NCBI GenBank assembly: GCA_017461245.1
Contig: JAFTYW010000022.1
Location: forward strand, 1-61,901
Source of the DNA: Oscillospiraceae bacterium
GTDB taxonomy: Bacteria; Bacillota; Clostridia; Oscillospirales; Ruminococcaceae
DNA length: 61,901 bases
Direction of reading: 5' to 3'
The position numbers and the translations under genes are program-made. This document shows positions 1 to 7,330 of this stretch, in pieces; the first letter of the stretch is position 1, and every line of letters begins with the position of its first letter. The notes beneath the pieces are model-generated. The model saw only the letters and a list, made by a program, of their open reading frames with translations, ran no database searches and had not been told where the DNA came from.

Positions 1-48
1 AATAGAAGCAATGATGTTTTTCATCAAGGAATGAAAGGAGTCCATATC

Positions 49-75
49 ATGAACTATTCCCATGAAGTATAAACC
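49..75 (+). other. Interrupted original 5' end of the Fe-S scaffold gene
   Basis: An ATG at 49 stands 8 bases after a good ribosome binding site (AAAGGAG, 34-40) and is in frame with the scaffold gene that follows. It reads M-N-Y-S-H-E-V and then hits TAA at 70-72, followed by ACC and the ATG at 76. From memory, homologues begin with a very similar peptide that runs without a stop into the MCVVKKGP region, so the TAA probably replaced a sense codon such as GAA or CAA. Translation could restart at 76, which has no ribosome binding site of its own. Confidence 0.6.
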
Positions 76-741
76 ATGTGCGTAGTCAAAAAGGGCCCGC
101 ACCACGGCCCGGCACCCATCCCCGAAGAGGGCAAATGGGTTCAGGCAAAAGAAATCTCGGACATCTCGGCTTACACCCACGGTGTTGGCTGGTGTGCCCC
201 TCAGCAGGGCGCTTGCAAGCTCTCGCTGAATGTTAAAAACGGAATTATTGAGGAAGCCCTTGTTGAGACCATCGGCTGCTCGGGTATGACCCACTCTGCC
301 GCTATGGCCGCAGAGATCCTCCCCGGCAAAACTCTCTTAGAGGCTCTCAACAGCGACCTCGTTTGCGACGCTATCAACACCGCTATGCGTGAGCTGTTCT
401 TACAGATCGTTTACGGCAGAAGCCAGTCTGCTTTCTCTGATGACGGTCTTGTTATCGGCGCAGGTATGGAAGACCTCGGTAAAGGCGAGCGTTCAATGGT
501 TGGTACTATGTACGGAACCAAAGAGAAGGGCGTTCGTTACCTCGAGATGACCGAAGGCTACTGCACCAGAATGGCTATCGACGAAAACGACGAAGTTATC
601 GGTTATGAGTTCGTTTCACTTGGAAAGATGACCGACTTTATTAAGAAGGGCATGGAGCCTAACGAGGCTTATGAGAAGTCCAAGGGTACATACGGAAGAT
701 TTGACGAGGCGGTCAAGTATATTGACCCCCGTAAAGAATAA
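76..741 (+). CDS. NifU/IscU-like iron-sulfur cluster assembly scaffold protein
   Basis: This 221-residue protein resembles the IscU/NifU-N scaffold family that pairs with GGGtGRT proteins in Clostridia. Visible features are the Cys residues in VGWCAPQQGACKL and ETIGCSGMTHSA near the N-terminus and EGYCTRM in the middle, which suit Fe-S cluster binding. It lies 14 bases upstream of the GGGtGRT gene, which has its own strong ribosome binding site (AAGGAGGTG), so the two probably form one operon and work together. The start at 76 is forced by an in-frame TAA at 70-72; the better start context is at 49. The function beyond Fe-S handling is not known from the sequence. Confidence 0.8.
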   Translation: MCVVKKGPHHGPAPIPEEGKWVQAKEISDISAYTHGVGWCAPQQGACKLSLNVKNGIIEEALVETIGCSGMTHSAAMAAEILPGKTLLEALNSDLVCDAINTAMRELFLQIVYGRSQSAFSDDGLVIGAGMEDLGKGERSMVGTMYGTKEKGVRYLEMTEGYCTRMAIDENDEVIGYEFVSLGKMTDFIKKGMEPNEAYEKSKGTYGRFDEAVKYIDPRKE

Positions 742-755
742 GGAGGTGCGCTGAA

Positions 756-1757
756 ATGAGTTTGTTTGAAGGTTACGAAAGAAGATTAGACAAAATTAAC
801 GGCGTGCTCGCTCAGTATGGAATTTCTTCCATCGAAGAGTGTAAGGAGATCACTCTTGCAAAGGGCGTTGACTGCGACAAGATCGTTCGCAGCACCCAGC
901 CCATCTGCTTTGAAAACGCTGTCTGGGCTTACACCGTAGGCTCCGCTATCGCAATTAAAATGGGATGCACCAAGGCTGCTGACGCTGCTGCCGCTATCGG
1001 TATCGGTCTGCAGGCATTCTGCATTAACGGTTCTGTTGCTGAAAACCGTAAGGTTGGTCTCGGCCACGGAAACCTCGGTAAGATGCTCCTTTCTGAAGAG
1101 ACCGAGTGCTTCTGCTTCTTAGCAGGCCACGAGTCTTTTGCAGCTGCTGAGGGCGCTATCAAGATCGCTCTTAACGCTAACAAGGTTCGTCAGAAGCCCC
1201 TTAGAGTTATCCTTAACGGACTTGGTAAGGACGCCGCTTACATCATTTCGAGAATCAACGGCTTCACCTACTGTGAGACCGAGTTTAACCCCTACACCGA
1301 AGAGGTCGAGGTCAAGTTTGAAAAGCCCTTCTCCAAGGGTCCCCGCGCTGACGTTAAGTGCTACGGTGCTGACAGCGTTCCCGAGGGCGTTGCTATCATG
1401 AAGCTTGAGAACGTTGGCGTTTCCATCACCGGTAACTCCACCAACCCCACAAGATTCCAGCACCCCGTTGCAGGAACCTACAAAAAGTGGTGTAACGAGA
1501 ACGGCGTTAGCTACTTCTCGGTTGCTTCGGGCGGCGGTACAGGATGTACACTTCACCCCGACAACATGGCTGCAGGCCCCGCTTCCTATGGTATGACCGA
1601 TACAATGGGAAGAATGCACGGCGACGCTCAGTTTGCAGGTTCTTCTTCTGTTCCTGCTCACGTTGAGATGATGGGCCTGATCGGCGCAGGTAACAACCCT
1701 ATGGTTGGTATGACAGTTGCTTGTGCAGTTGCAGTTGAAGAAGCATTAAGAAAGTAA
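756..1757 (+). CDS. GGGtGRT family protein
   Basis: This 333-residue protein belongs to the family named for a glycine-rich motif; here the motif region reads VASGGGTGCTLHPD, with Cys where the family name has Arg. The remaining conserved C-terminal half (MAAGPASYGMTDTMGRM, QFAGSSSVPAHVEMMG) is intact. It is co-oriented with the Fe-S scaffold gene 14 bases upstream. The last 20 or so codons lie inside the left attachment site of an integrated element, so the final residues (VEEALRK) are probably supplied by the element. The displaced host version of the end (IEEAMK) is found at 16083-16149. Biochemical function is unknown; a role with the scaffold in Fe-S or redox metabolism is inferred from pairing. 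Confidence 0.85.
   Translation: MSLFEGYERRLDKINGVLAQYGISSIEECKEITLAKGVDCDKIVRSTQPICFENAVWAYTVGSAIAIKMGCTKAADAAAAIGIGLQAFCINGSVAENRKVGLGHGNLGKMLLSEETECFCFLAGHESFAAAEGAIKIALNANKVRQKPLRVILNGLGKDAAYIISRINGFTYCETEFNPYTEEVEVKFEKPFSKGPRADVKCYGADSVPEGVAIMKLENVGVSITGNSTNPTRFQHPVAGTYKKWCNENGVSYFSVASGGGTGCTLHPDNMAAGPASYGMTDTMGRMHGDAQFAGSSSVPAHVEMMGLIGAGNNPMVGMTVACAVAVEEALRK
1688..1732 (+). repeat. attL: left attachment repeat in the GGGtGRT gene
   Basis: These 45 bases match 16083-16127 in direct orientation with two mismatches (1700 and 1715). Both copies encode the same conserved C-terminal peptide, and both continue in frame to a stop codon. This is the signature of site-specific integration into the 3' end of a gene. 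Confidence 0.9.
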
Positions 1758-1801
1758 GAAAATCGCTTAAATAAAGGGTTTTTAGGACTTTTAAGAAATT
1801 C

Positions 1802-1831
1802 AAGGTTTGAGGTTTAACGACCTCAAACCTT
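1802..1831 (+). terminator. Terminator after the GGGtGRT gene (element-borne)
   Basis: An 11-bp stem (AAGGTTTGAGG with CCTCAAACCTT) is followed by a T-run. It lies inside the element, so the element brings a new terminator for the gene it enters. Confidence 0.85.
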
Positions 1832-1913
1832 GTTTTTTATTTTCAACACGGCGAATTTTCTACATTTTTTCAACATTGGTTTTCGTTTCGCCTGTAATTA
1901 AGCGATTTTTGTA

Positions 1914-1957
1914 AAAAAAGTTATGCAGGAAAAACTCCCACATAACTATTTTTTTAA
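1914..1957. repeat. Candidate integrase arm sites, left end
   Basis: AAAAAAGTTATGCAG at 1914-1928 recurs exactly, inverted, at 15923-15937 near the other end. A looser inverted copy, CATAACT then a T-run, is at 1941-1955. The 7-bp AGTTATG/CATAACT arms can also pair as a hairpin. The pattern resembles the short arm-type sites bound by the N-terminal domain of Tn916/lambda-type integrases; this role is inferred. Confidence 0.5.
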
Positions 1958-1976
1958 TATAAAAAACGACAAAAAA

Positions 1977-1997
1977 GAGAGGGCTTTTAACCCTCTC
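1977..1997 (-). terminator. Terminator after the C5 methyltransferase gene
   Basis: GAGAGGG and CCCTCTC form a stem; reading the minus strand it is followed by six T. It ends the leftward methyltransferase unit just inside the element. Confidence 0.8.
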
Positions 1998-2000
1998 TCG

Positions 2001-2966
2001 TCATTTGATTGAACTTAACAATGTCTTTCCAACTGCCTCAACAACGGGAACTGTCATAGCATTACCCGTTTGAGTGAGAAGAGCATTATTTGAAATACCG
2101 TGTGCTTTTGCCCGTTCTGCAAATTCTTTTGGGAAGCCTTGTAACAATAAACCCTCATAACCCGAAATCTTATAAAGGCGATTGTTTTTTACAGAATAGA
2201 TACTGTGATTTCCTGCACAAAGGGTTGGTACTTTGTTATGGTATATTCTCAAATTTCTTTGTTTCTTGTCTATCACACAAAGGTCATTCTTTAATATGTC
2301 CTGCATATTGTATTTACCCTTGTTGATGTCATTGTTTAGATAGTTATTCCAAACGGGAGCATTTTCATTCATAAGTGGCGCATCTTTATCAATTAAGAAA
2401 TCTTCAAGATTCGCAGTAGAATTACTTTCGGACCAAACAAAAGGTTTTGAAATGAGTTCGGTTTTAGCACCGATTATGTAAATTCTTTCTCTCATTTGTG
2501 GCACACCATAATTTATTGAGTTTAGAACTTTCCAACTTACCGAATATCCTGCATTTTCAAGTTCTGTAAGAATTCTTTTGAGTGTTTCGCCGTTCTCGTG
2601 ATTTACTAAGCCTTTAACATTCTCAAAAATAAAATATTTAACATTTTTCTCTTTAAGAATTTTCAATAGACCGAAAAAGACTTGTCCTCGTTCATCACCG
2701 AAGCCGTTACGGTTTCCTGCAATAGAGAAACTTTGACACGGGAATCCTGCCAACATCAAATCAAAATTAGGTAGTGCTTTACAATTAACATTCATAATAT
2801 CGCCGTAGTTCTTTTCGTTTTCTCCAAAGAACAGACGATATGTTTTGTCGGCAGATTTATTGATTTCACAATGACCGACACAGGAAAGACCGTTTCTTTC
2901 AAGAGCAAGGCGACCTGCGCCTATGCCCGAACAAAAATCCATAAACTTTAACTTACTTTTTCTCAA
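2001..2966 (-). CDS. DNA (cytosine-5) methyltransferase, orphan
   Basis: The 321-residue protein has the full set of C5-methyltransferase motifs: FCSGIGAG for AdoMet binding near the N-terminus, GFPCQSFS with the catalytic Cys, FENVKG, QMRERIY (QxRxR), and GNAMTVPV near the end. The variable target-recognition segment lies between the last two; its target cannot be read from sequence. The chosen start is TTG at 2966, 7 bases after AAAGGAG; a longer reading from TTG at 2984 would begin upstream of the ribosome binding site. No partner nuclease gene is adjacent, so it is likely a protective or regulatory orphan enzyme of the element. It sits under the same 86-bp leader as the next gene. Confidence 0.9.
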   Translation of the reverse strand: MRKSKLKFMDFCSGIGAGRLALERNGLSCVGHCEINKSADKTYRLFFGENEKNYGDIMNVNCKALPNFDLMLAGFPCQSFSIAGNRNGFGDERGQVFFGLLKILKEKNVKYFIFENVKGLVNHENGETLKRILTELENAGYSVSWKVLNSINYGVPQMRERIYIIGAKTELISKPFVWSESNSTANLEDFLIDKDAPLMNENAPVWNNYLNNDINKGKYNMQDILKNDLCVIDKKQRNLRIYHNKVPTLCAGNHSIYSVKNNRLYKISGYEGLLLQGFPKEFAERAKAHGISNNALLTQTGNAMTVPVVEAVGKTLLSSIK

Positions 2967-2971
2967 AATAA

Positions 2972-3057
2972 TTTCTCCTTTCAAATTAAAGGAGAAATAA
3001 CCTACTTTGAGTTGACGATTATCTTCTTTTGGGTTGGAGAAATTGGTTATTTCTCCA
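2972..3057 (-). promoter_or_regulatory. Switch-like leader, copy 1 (before C5 methyltransferase)
   Basis: This 86-bp block differs at one base from 3621-3706. Read as minus-strand RNA it can form two exclusive structures. In one, the Shine-Dalgarno segment (complement of 2972-2981) pairs over 10 bp with the segment at 2988-2997, hiding it. In the other, a 5' segment (complement of 3045-3056) pairs over 12 bp with 2991-3002, freeing the Shine-Dalgarno. The 5' segment can also fold locally (3036-3043 with 3049-3056, 8 bp). The ligand or trigger is unknown. Confidence 0.65.
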
Positions 3058-3064
3058 TTGGTTT

Positions 3065-3613
3065 TTAATTGTTGTTTAAGTACATTCTTGACGGAACATA
3101 GCGCTTGTTTGTATTGTTATGTTCCAAATGTACGAATTTGAGTTTTTCGGGTAACATCTTATTGCAGAAATAAGATGTGTTGAAACTTGGCATTTTGCCG
3201 TCAAAACTAACCTTTTTATCAACGATAAGCAATTCAAGATTCTTATCTAAAAAGAAAGTTCCGACCTCTTGATAATTTAGACATTCAAGGTTAAGTAGCA
3301 TTGCAAAAGGTTTATTAAGTGAATATAACCTATCTAAAACTTTTAGTTTGCTACTAAACGGTGGGTTGCTTATGATGTAATCATAAGTTCCCTTGGGTTC
3401 GTACAAGAAAAAATCTTGTCCTGTACTGATGTGTGAGTGAATGACTTTACAACCGTGTTCTTTCAAGGCGATTACAAATTCGCTATTTTCCAAATCAAAA
3501 GGACACCACACGGTTGAACCTTTGGGGACATACTCTAAAATTGGTTGAACCAAAATAGCAGGAGTATATCTTTCGTCATTTTTAGTTTTCTTGCCAATAA
3601 AATTTTTACTCAT
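3065..3613 (-). CDS. Phage-type N6-adenine methyltransferase-like protein
   Basis: The 182-residue protein has a compact Rossmann methyltransferase outline: ERYTP near the start, a strand-and-turn region PKGSTVWCPFD in the AdoMet-binding place, and the catalytic ISNPPF motif around the middle, typical of N6-adenine methyltransferases. It lacks an obvious target-recognition domain and is short, like methyltransferase genes found in phages and mobile elements. An RNA substrate is possible; the N6-adenine class is well supported and the DNA substrate is only likely. The ATG at 3613 follows AAAGGAG supplied by the second copy of the duplicated leader. Confidence 0.75.
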   Translation of the reverse strand: MSKNFIGKKTKNDERYTPAILVQPILEYVPKGSTVWCPFDLENSEFVIALKEHGCKVIHSHISTGQDFFLYEPKGTYDYIISNPPFSSKLKVLDRLYSLNKPFAMLLNLECLNYQEVGTFFLDKNLELLIVDKKVSFDGKMPSFNTSYFCNKMLPEKLKFVHLEHNNTNKRYVPSRMYLNNN

Positions 3614-3620
3614 AAATAAT

Positions 3621-3706
3621 TTTCTCCTTTCAAATTAAAGGAGAAATAACCTACTTTGAGTTGGCGATTATCTTCTTTTGGGTTGGAGAAATTGGTTATT
3701 TCTCCA
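3621..3706 (-). promoter_or_regulatory. Switch-like leader, copy 2 (before N6 methyltransferase)
   Basis: This copy has the same 86 bases as 2972-3057 except A/G in the GTTGRCG stretch. All inverted-repeat arms, including the Shine-Dalgarno and its hiding partner, are preserved. The two methyltransferases therefore carry an identical leader and are probably controlled together, by RNA folding or by a DNA-binding protein at the palindromes. Confidence 0.65.
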
Positions 3707-3725
3707 AATTGTTACGATAAATAAT

Positions 3726-3746
3726 GAGGGGGATTTCTCCCCCTCA
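3726..3746 (-). terminator. Hairpin ending the integrase unit
   Basis: The stem GAGGGGGA/TCCCCCTC lies just after the last leftward gene of the integrase unit. Its U-tract is weak, so it may be leaky. Confidence 0.4.
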
Positions 3747-3759
3747 CACAAACACAAAC

Positions 3760-4119
3760 TTAATCTGCTATACAAACTGCAAGATTTGATTTATCAGCAA
3801 AGTAATCGTCTGCGAATTTTTGGGGTGTTACCCCGTACAATTCCAATAAATCAACTGTGAGTGGGGCAAAGGCAATTTTATCGCCATACCCCAAGGACTT
3901 AATGGGCGAGGTGTCAAGGAAGAATGTGAGCATTTTGTTGCTGAATTCAACTCTTAAAATGAGGCGTTGCACTTTTTCGGGGAGTTTGGGTACATAGTAT
4001 TCCCCTAAGCCAACTGCATTTTCAAGCAGTTTTTCATAACTCATTTCCTTATGTATCGTAAGCATTAAATCTTTACAATACTGCATTTGTTTGTCTTTTT
4101 TACCATAATTACATTTCAT
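3760..4119 (-). CDS. Unknown protein coupled to the integrase
   Basis: I do not recognise this 119-residue protein. It is soluble-looking and Leu- and Lys-rich, with no clear motif. Its ATG overlaps the integrase stop codon by one base (TAATG), with AAAAGGAG upstream, so translation is coupled to the integrase. It lies where some elements carry a small accessory recombination or regulatory protein, but nothing in the residues proves that. Confidence 0.65.
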   Translation of the reverse strand: MKCNYGKKDKQMQYCKDLMLTIHKEMSYEKLLENAVGLGEYYVPKLPEKVQRLILRVEFSNKMLTFFLDTSPIKSLGYGDKIAFAPLTVDLLELYGVTPQKFADDYFADKSNLAVCIAD

Positions 4120-5624
4120 TATAGTAAGTCTCCTTTTCTTAATAATTTATTTTTCAACTCTTCCAACTGTTCATTGGAGAGATTGTTGATAAGCGCATCA
4201 ACACTACCCATAGTGTTGACCGTGTGTGCAACCTGTGTAAACACATTCTCTTCAAGGTGCATATACACCTGTGTTGTCGTTGAGGGGTTTTTGTGTCCCA
4301 TAAGACTTTGCACAATATAATTCTCAAAGCCCATAGACCTCATAGAAGAGGCGTATGTGTGGCGCAGGGAGTGAATATTAAAGGTGCTTGAAATAAGTTC
4401 GTTACCCTCAAACCCGTGAATTTTACGAGAAATGTATTGAGTGTTTCCCGATGTGTAGTAAGCACCATTCACACGGCGAAAAACGGGGTTAAACTCATAA
4501 CCAATACCGTGTTCGTTGAGAATACCGTTCTCAAACTCTGTAACGATTTCGCCCTTAATCTGACTTGTACGAGAATTAAAGGAGTGAAAGTCGTTATAGA
4601 AACGGGGTGCAGTTCTGCGAGTATAGAAATACCTCTTATACTTTGCACCGTATTTTTTACGGTTCGCCTGTTGACATTCCCACTCGTCTTTGAGCAGTTG
4701 TTCAAGTTCTGCTGACATAGGAATTGCACGGCGACTTTCGTATTTAGGGTTGCTGATGTACCACTTAAAATTACGAAGCTCGGAATGTTGAGCAAGTAAT
4801 TCTTTTTCCCAATCGGTTGGGGCAAAAGTGGGAGATTTTCTCTGTATCTGCCTAACTACGAAAATACAATGATTTTCAAAGGACACATCTCGCCAATCAA
4901 GAGCAAAACATTCGCCCTCTCTCATTCCTGTAAGTTGGAGAGTTTTGAGTGCGAGATGTTCAAGAGTGCCTTGTGGGTACAATTCGTAGATTTTATCAAG
5001 AGTACCCTTATCAACTGCGTCTCTGCATTGTCCTCGTTTTATTACATTGGGTTGAATACGGGGGTTGTGTGGTGTTGCCGTGAGCATTGGGTTTGTAGTA
5101 AGGTGTCCATTTTTAACGGCAAAACTGAAAATCTGCTTTAACAATGCTCGTAGATTCAGCAAGGTATGATTAGAGAACTCGGAATTAAGGTAAATTTCCG
5201 TGTTCAAGAATTCTTCTAAAACATCTGTTGTGATGTCTTTTAGTGCCGTATTTCCGAACTTGGGAAACAAGATACTGTTGAATCTCTTTTGATACCCGTG
5301 CAGCGTAGTATCTTTTACCAATTTGACTTTGAACGGATACCAATAGTGTGTGATGTAGTCCTTAAAGCGAAGATTGGCGACACGGTAATCACTCTTGTTA
5401 AGTTCGGGGACGACACCTTTATAAATACGGTCAAACTCCTTTTGTCCTGCCGTTTGCGCTGATGTTTTTGTGGCAAAACCACTCTTCGTTGCAAAATCTC
5501 GTTTACCGTCTGCACGGCGATATGGCATTTCAAAACGATACGACCAAGTTTCTTTACCGTCCTTTCTCTTGTATTTAGATTTGAAGATATGAACGGTTCT
5601 TACTGTTTCAATAACTTTACTCAT
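4119..5624 (-). CDS. Tyrosine site-specific integrase
   Basis: The 501-residue protein is a phage/ICE-type tyrosine recombinase. Catalytic residues are visible in order: Arg in LTGMREGEC, the box HSLRHTYAS (HxxR), LMGHKNPSTTT, and the nucleophile Tyr in QVYMH. The N-terminus (HIFKSKYKRKDGKETWSYRF) resembles an arm-binding domain, followed by a SAM-like core-binding region. It is longer than the Tn916 integrase because of extra sequence between the first Arg and the HxxR box. It is expected to recombine the 45-bp repeats at 1688 and 16083. It lies 13 bases after the xis gene, under the minus-strand promoter at 6053-6081. Confidence 0.95.
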   Translation of the reverse strand: MSKVIETVRTVHIFKSKYKRKDGKETWSYRFEMPYRRADGKRDFATKSGFATKTSAQTAGQKEFDRIYKGVVPELNKSDYRVANLRFKDYITHYWYPFKVKLVKDTTLHGYQKRFNSILFPKFGNTALKDITTDVLEEFLNTEIYLNSEFSNHTLLNLRALLKQIFSFAVKNGHLTTNPMLTATPHNPRIQPNVIKRGQCRDAVDKGTLDKIYELYPQGTLEHLALKTLQLTGMREGECFALDWRDVSFENHCIFVVRQIQRKSPTFAPTDWEKELLAQHSELRNFKWYISNPKYESRRAIPMSAELEQLLKDEWECQQANRKKYGAKYKRYFYTRRTAPRFYNDFHSFNSRTSQIKGEIVTEFENGILNEHGIGYEFNPVFRRVNGAYYTSGNTQYISRKIHGFEGNELISSTFNIHSLRHTYASSMRSMGFENYIVQSLMGHKNPSTTTQVYMHLEENVFTQVAHTVNTMGSVDALINNLSNEQLEELKNKLLRKGDLL

Positions 5625-5637
5625 TTTTTACTCCTTT

Positions 5638-5889
5638 CTATGCAGTTCTTTTCTGCAAAACATAAAGATTTTCGGGGTGGTTAAAATCAACCTCGTACCC
5701 CTCTGTATTTTTAAGGAAATTGGCAAGAGCCTCGTGCCTTACTTTTAACCCACCTATATCCATAGCAGGAATACGGTTAGCATAAATAAGGTCATAAACC
5801 CTATTTTTGCTGATTGAAAGTAAACTTGCGACCTCTTTTACCGAATACAGTTTTATATCCGTTGAGATATTTTGGGTTGAATTTTGCAT
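5638..5889 (-). CDS. Excisionase-like MerR/Xis helix-turn-helix protein
   Basis: The 83-residue protein carries one winged helix-turn-helix of the excisionase/DNA-binding type (YSVKEVASLLSISKNRVYDLIYANRIPAM), followed by a beta wing region. Small proteins of this type directly upstream of integrases bend DNA at the element ends and set the direction of recombination. It is first in the leftward int operon and probably also binds its own upstream region with the three repeats. Confidence 0.85.
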   Translation of the reverse strand: MQNSTQNISTDIKLYSVKEVASLLSISKNRVYDLIYANRIPAMDIGGLKVRHEALANFLKNTEGYEVDFNHPENLYVLQKRTA

Positions 5890-5905
5890 ATATCTAACTC
5901 CTTTC

Positions 5906-6054
5906 TTAACCCTTTGGTGTATTGTTATTTTGTCGCTAAAAATAAAGGGTATTTAACCCTTTGCTATATTGCTATTGACAACAGCACCTTTTTGTGATAT
6001 TCTATTGTCAAGGTTCAGTACAGTTGAGTGTTTAACCCTTTACTGTATTGTTAG
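5906..6054. promoter_or_regulatory. Three direct repeats in the xis/recombinase divergent promoter
   Basis: A 23- to 24-base motif starting TTTAACCCTTT and continuing with a TATTGYTA core occurs at 5906-5928, 5952-5975 and 6031-6054, all in the same orientation. The middle copy abuts the -35 of the rightward promoter (5975-5980) and the third overlaps the -10 of the leftward promoter (6053-6058). They are probable operators for a regulator that controls both transcription units, or Xis binding sites. Confidence 0.65.
5975..6003 (+). promoter_or_regulatory. Promoter of the resolvase-like gene
   Basis: TTGACA at 5975-5980, 17-base spacer, TATTCT at 5998-6003. A second rightward start is not evident; the gene begins at 6115 after TAAGGAG. 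Confidence 0.65.
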
Positions 6055-6081
6055 TATATCACAGAACTAACAATATGTCAA
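6053..6081 (-). promoter_or_regulatory. Promoter of the xis-int operon
   Basis: On the minus strand, TTGACA (6076-6081), a 17-base spacer and TATACT (6053-6058), close to a perfect SigA promoter. The -10 overlaps the third operator repeat, so a bound protein would block it. Confidence 0.75.
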
Positions 6082-6114
6082 GGGGTTAAAGAAACTTTTT
6101 TAAGGAGCAGCGCT

Positions 6115-6999
6115 ATGAATGAATTTATTGCCTATGGTTTCGCTAATACGAATAGAAGCGATACAGAACCCGAAAACACACTTGCATATAAGCAGTTAGA
6201 TGTTTTTAATGCAGATAAAATTGTGGTTGATGTTCATTGGCACTCGGAAAAACGAGAAGAGTTGGAAAAATTGATTTCCACAATGGATAGTGAAGATGTT
6301 ATATATATGTATTCTGTTGATACTTTACTAAAAGGAAAGAACAAGGGTGTAGAGTATTACAAACAGATTCTTGATAAAAACATCAATTTATTTGTGTTAG
6401 ACCATAGTGGCGACCTACCCAAAGTTTCGCCAATTTCAACCTTTTTCTATTCGCAGGATATAGGTAGAACTTTGACAGAAACAGAAAAGGGCGAACTTGT
6501 TGCTATAATGGAGAAAATTGCAAGTGAGTACAAACCCGTTGCACAGACGGGAAAGACCACATACAAGGCGAATATCACGAAAGAGTTTCGGGAGTTATAC
6601 TTTATGTATGAGGCATATCGCATAACTGAAAGTATGCTTATGAATCTAATGCCCGAAAAGTTGGGTATTTCCAACAAGCAGACCTTTATTGCTCTTTGTC
6701 GTGAATATGAAAAGAGTTTGATATACATTGACGATTTTGAAATGTATTGCCACTATGATAAGAAATTTCTTGAATTGCCGAAAAGAACGGGTAAATTACC
6801 CCGTGAGTATGACGAAATAATTGCTCGTTCACAGGAACAAACAGGCGATACAGAGAACAAGCGCATACAAAAGGCACTTGACGAAATGCGAATTTGGAGT
6901 ACTGCGAACATCATTCGCCGTTGGAAACTTGCGAAAGATAAAGCACCAAAGCCGAGAAAACACGACGGAAGAGAAATTCCCGAAAATATATTTAAGTAA
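6115..6999 (+). CDS. Serine-recombinase-like protein with degenerate active site
   Basis: The 294-residue protein begins like a resolvase/invertase N-terminal domain (FIAYGFANTNR, KQLDVF, then IYMYSVDTLLKG where active enzymes have a DRLxR-type loop). The catalytic Ser expected in the ARVS-like position is not present (FANTN), and the usual Arg pair is missing. The C-terminal half is helical and basic (RRWKLAKDKAPKPRKHDGR) and may bind DNA. It faces away from xis across the operator region, so it is more likely a regulator or structural DNA-binding protein than an active recombinase. It ends at a bidirectional terminator. Confidence 0.6.
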   Translation: MNEFIAYGFANTNRSDTEPENTLAYKQLDVFNADKIVVDVHWHSEKREELEKLISTMDSEDVIYMYSVDTLLKGKNKGVEYYKQILDKNINLFVLDHSGDLPKVSPISTFFYSQDIGRTLTETEKGELVAIMEKIASEYKPVAQTGKTTYKANITKEFRELYFMYEAYRITESMLMNLMPEKLGISNKQTFIALCREYEKSLIYIDDFEMYCHYDKKFLELPKRTGKLPREYDEIIARSQEQTGDTENKRIQKALDEMRIWSTANIIRRWKLAKDKAPKPRKHDGREIPENIFK

Positions 7000-7007
7000 C
7001 AAAAAAA

Positions 7008-7025
7008 GACCTGTTTTCGCAGGTC
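7008..7025. terminator. Bidirectional terminator
   Basis: GACCTG and CAGGTC around a 6-base loop, with an A-run before and a T-run after, between two convergent genes. Confidence 0.8.
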
Positions 7026-7027
7026 TT

Positions 7028-7330
7028 TTACTTTTTCTTGTGTGAATTTATAAATCGCCGTAACGGACTTAATTGATGTGGGTTTGCCTTTCCGAGAACA
7101 CCGTCCGAAGCAAACATTGTTATTGTTCCTGTCTTGGCTTCGGGACGGGGTTCAGCAAACACATCGTCAATTATTGCCTGTATGTTGTCCTCTTCACACC
7201 TACGGCGAATTTTCTCCCGTAACTGCTCGGTAAGGAGTTTATTTTGTCGGTCAAGTATCTTTCGTCTTTCTTCTGCACCTGTGCATTTAATTTCTTGTGC
7301 CAATTCTTCATTCGTTTTCTTGTTGGACAT
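7028..7330 (-). CDS. Small unknown element protein
   Basis: This 100-residue, highly charged protein is not recognised. It begins MSNKKTNEELAQEI, is rich in Arg, Glu and Lys in a predicted helix, and ends in a basic tail (RRFINSHKKK). The start at 7330 is set by AGGAG about 9 bases upstream; a longer reading to 7435 has no ribosome binding site and overlaps the next gene fully. It overlaps the upstream ribbon-helix-helix gene by 23 bases, so the two are probably co-translated. It may be an accessory of the relaxase or of ArdA expression. Confidence 0.6.
   Translation of the reverse strand: MSNKKTNEELAQEIKCTGAEERRKILDRQNKLLTEQLREKIRRRCEEDNIQAIIDDVFAEPRPEAKTGTITMFASDGVLGKANPHQLSPLRRFINSHKKK

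Noticed and set aside
1119-1661. Long open frame antisense to the GGGtGRT gene (180 codons)
   Set aside because: It mirrors the codon bias of the real gene and has no ribosome binding site or family match.
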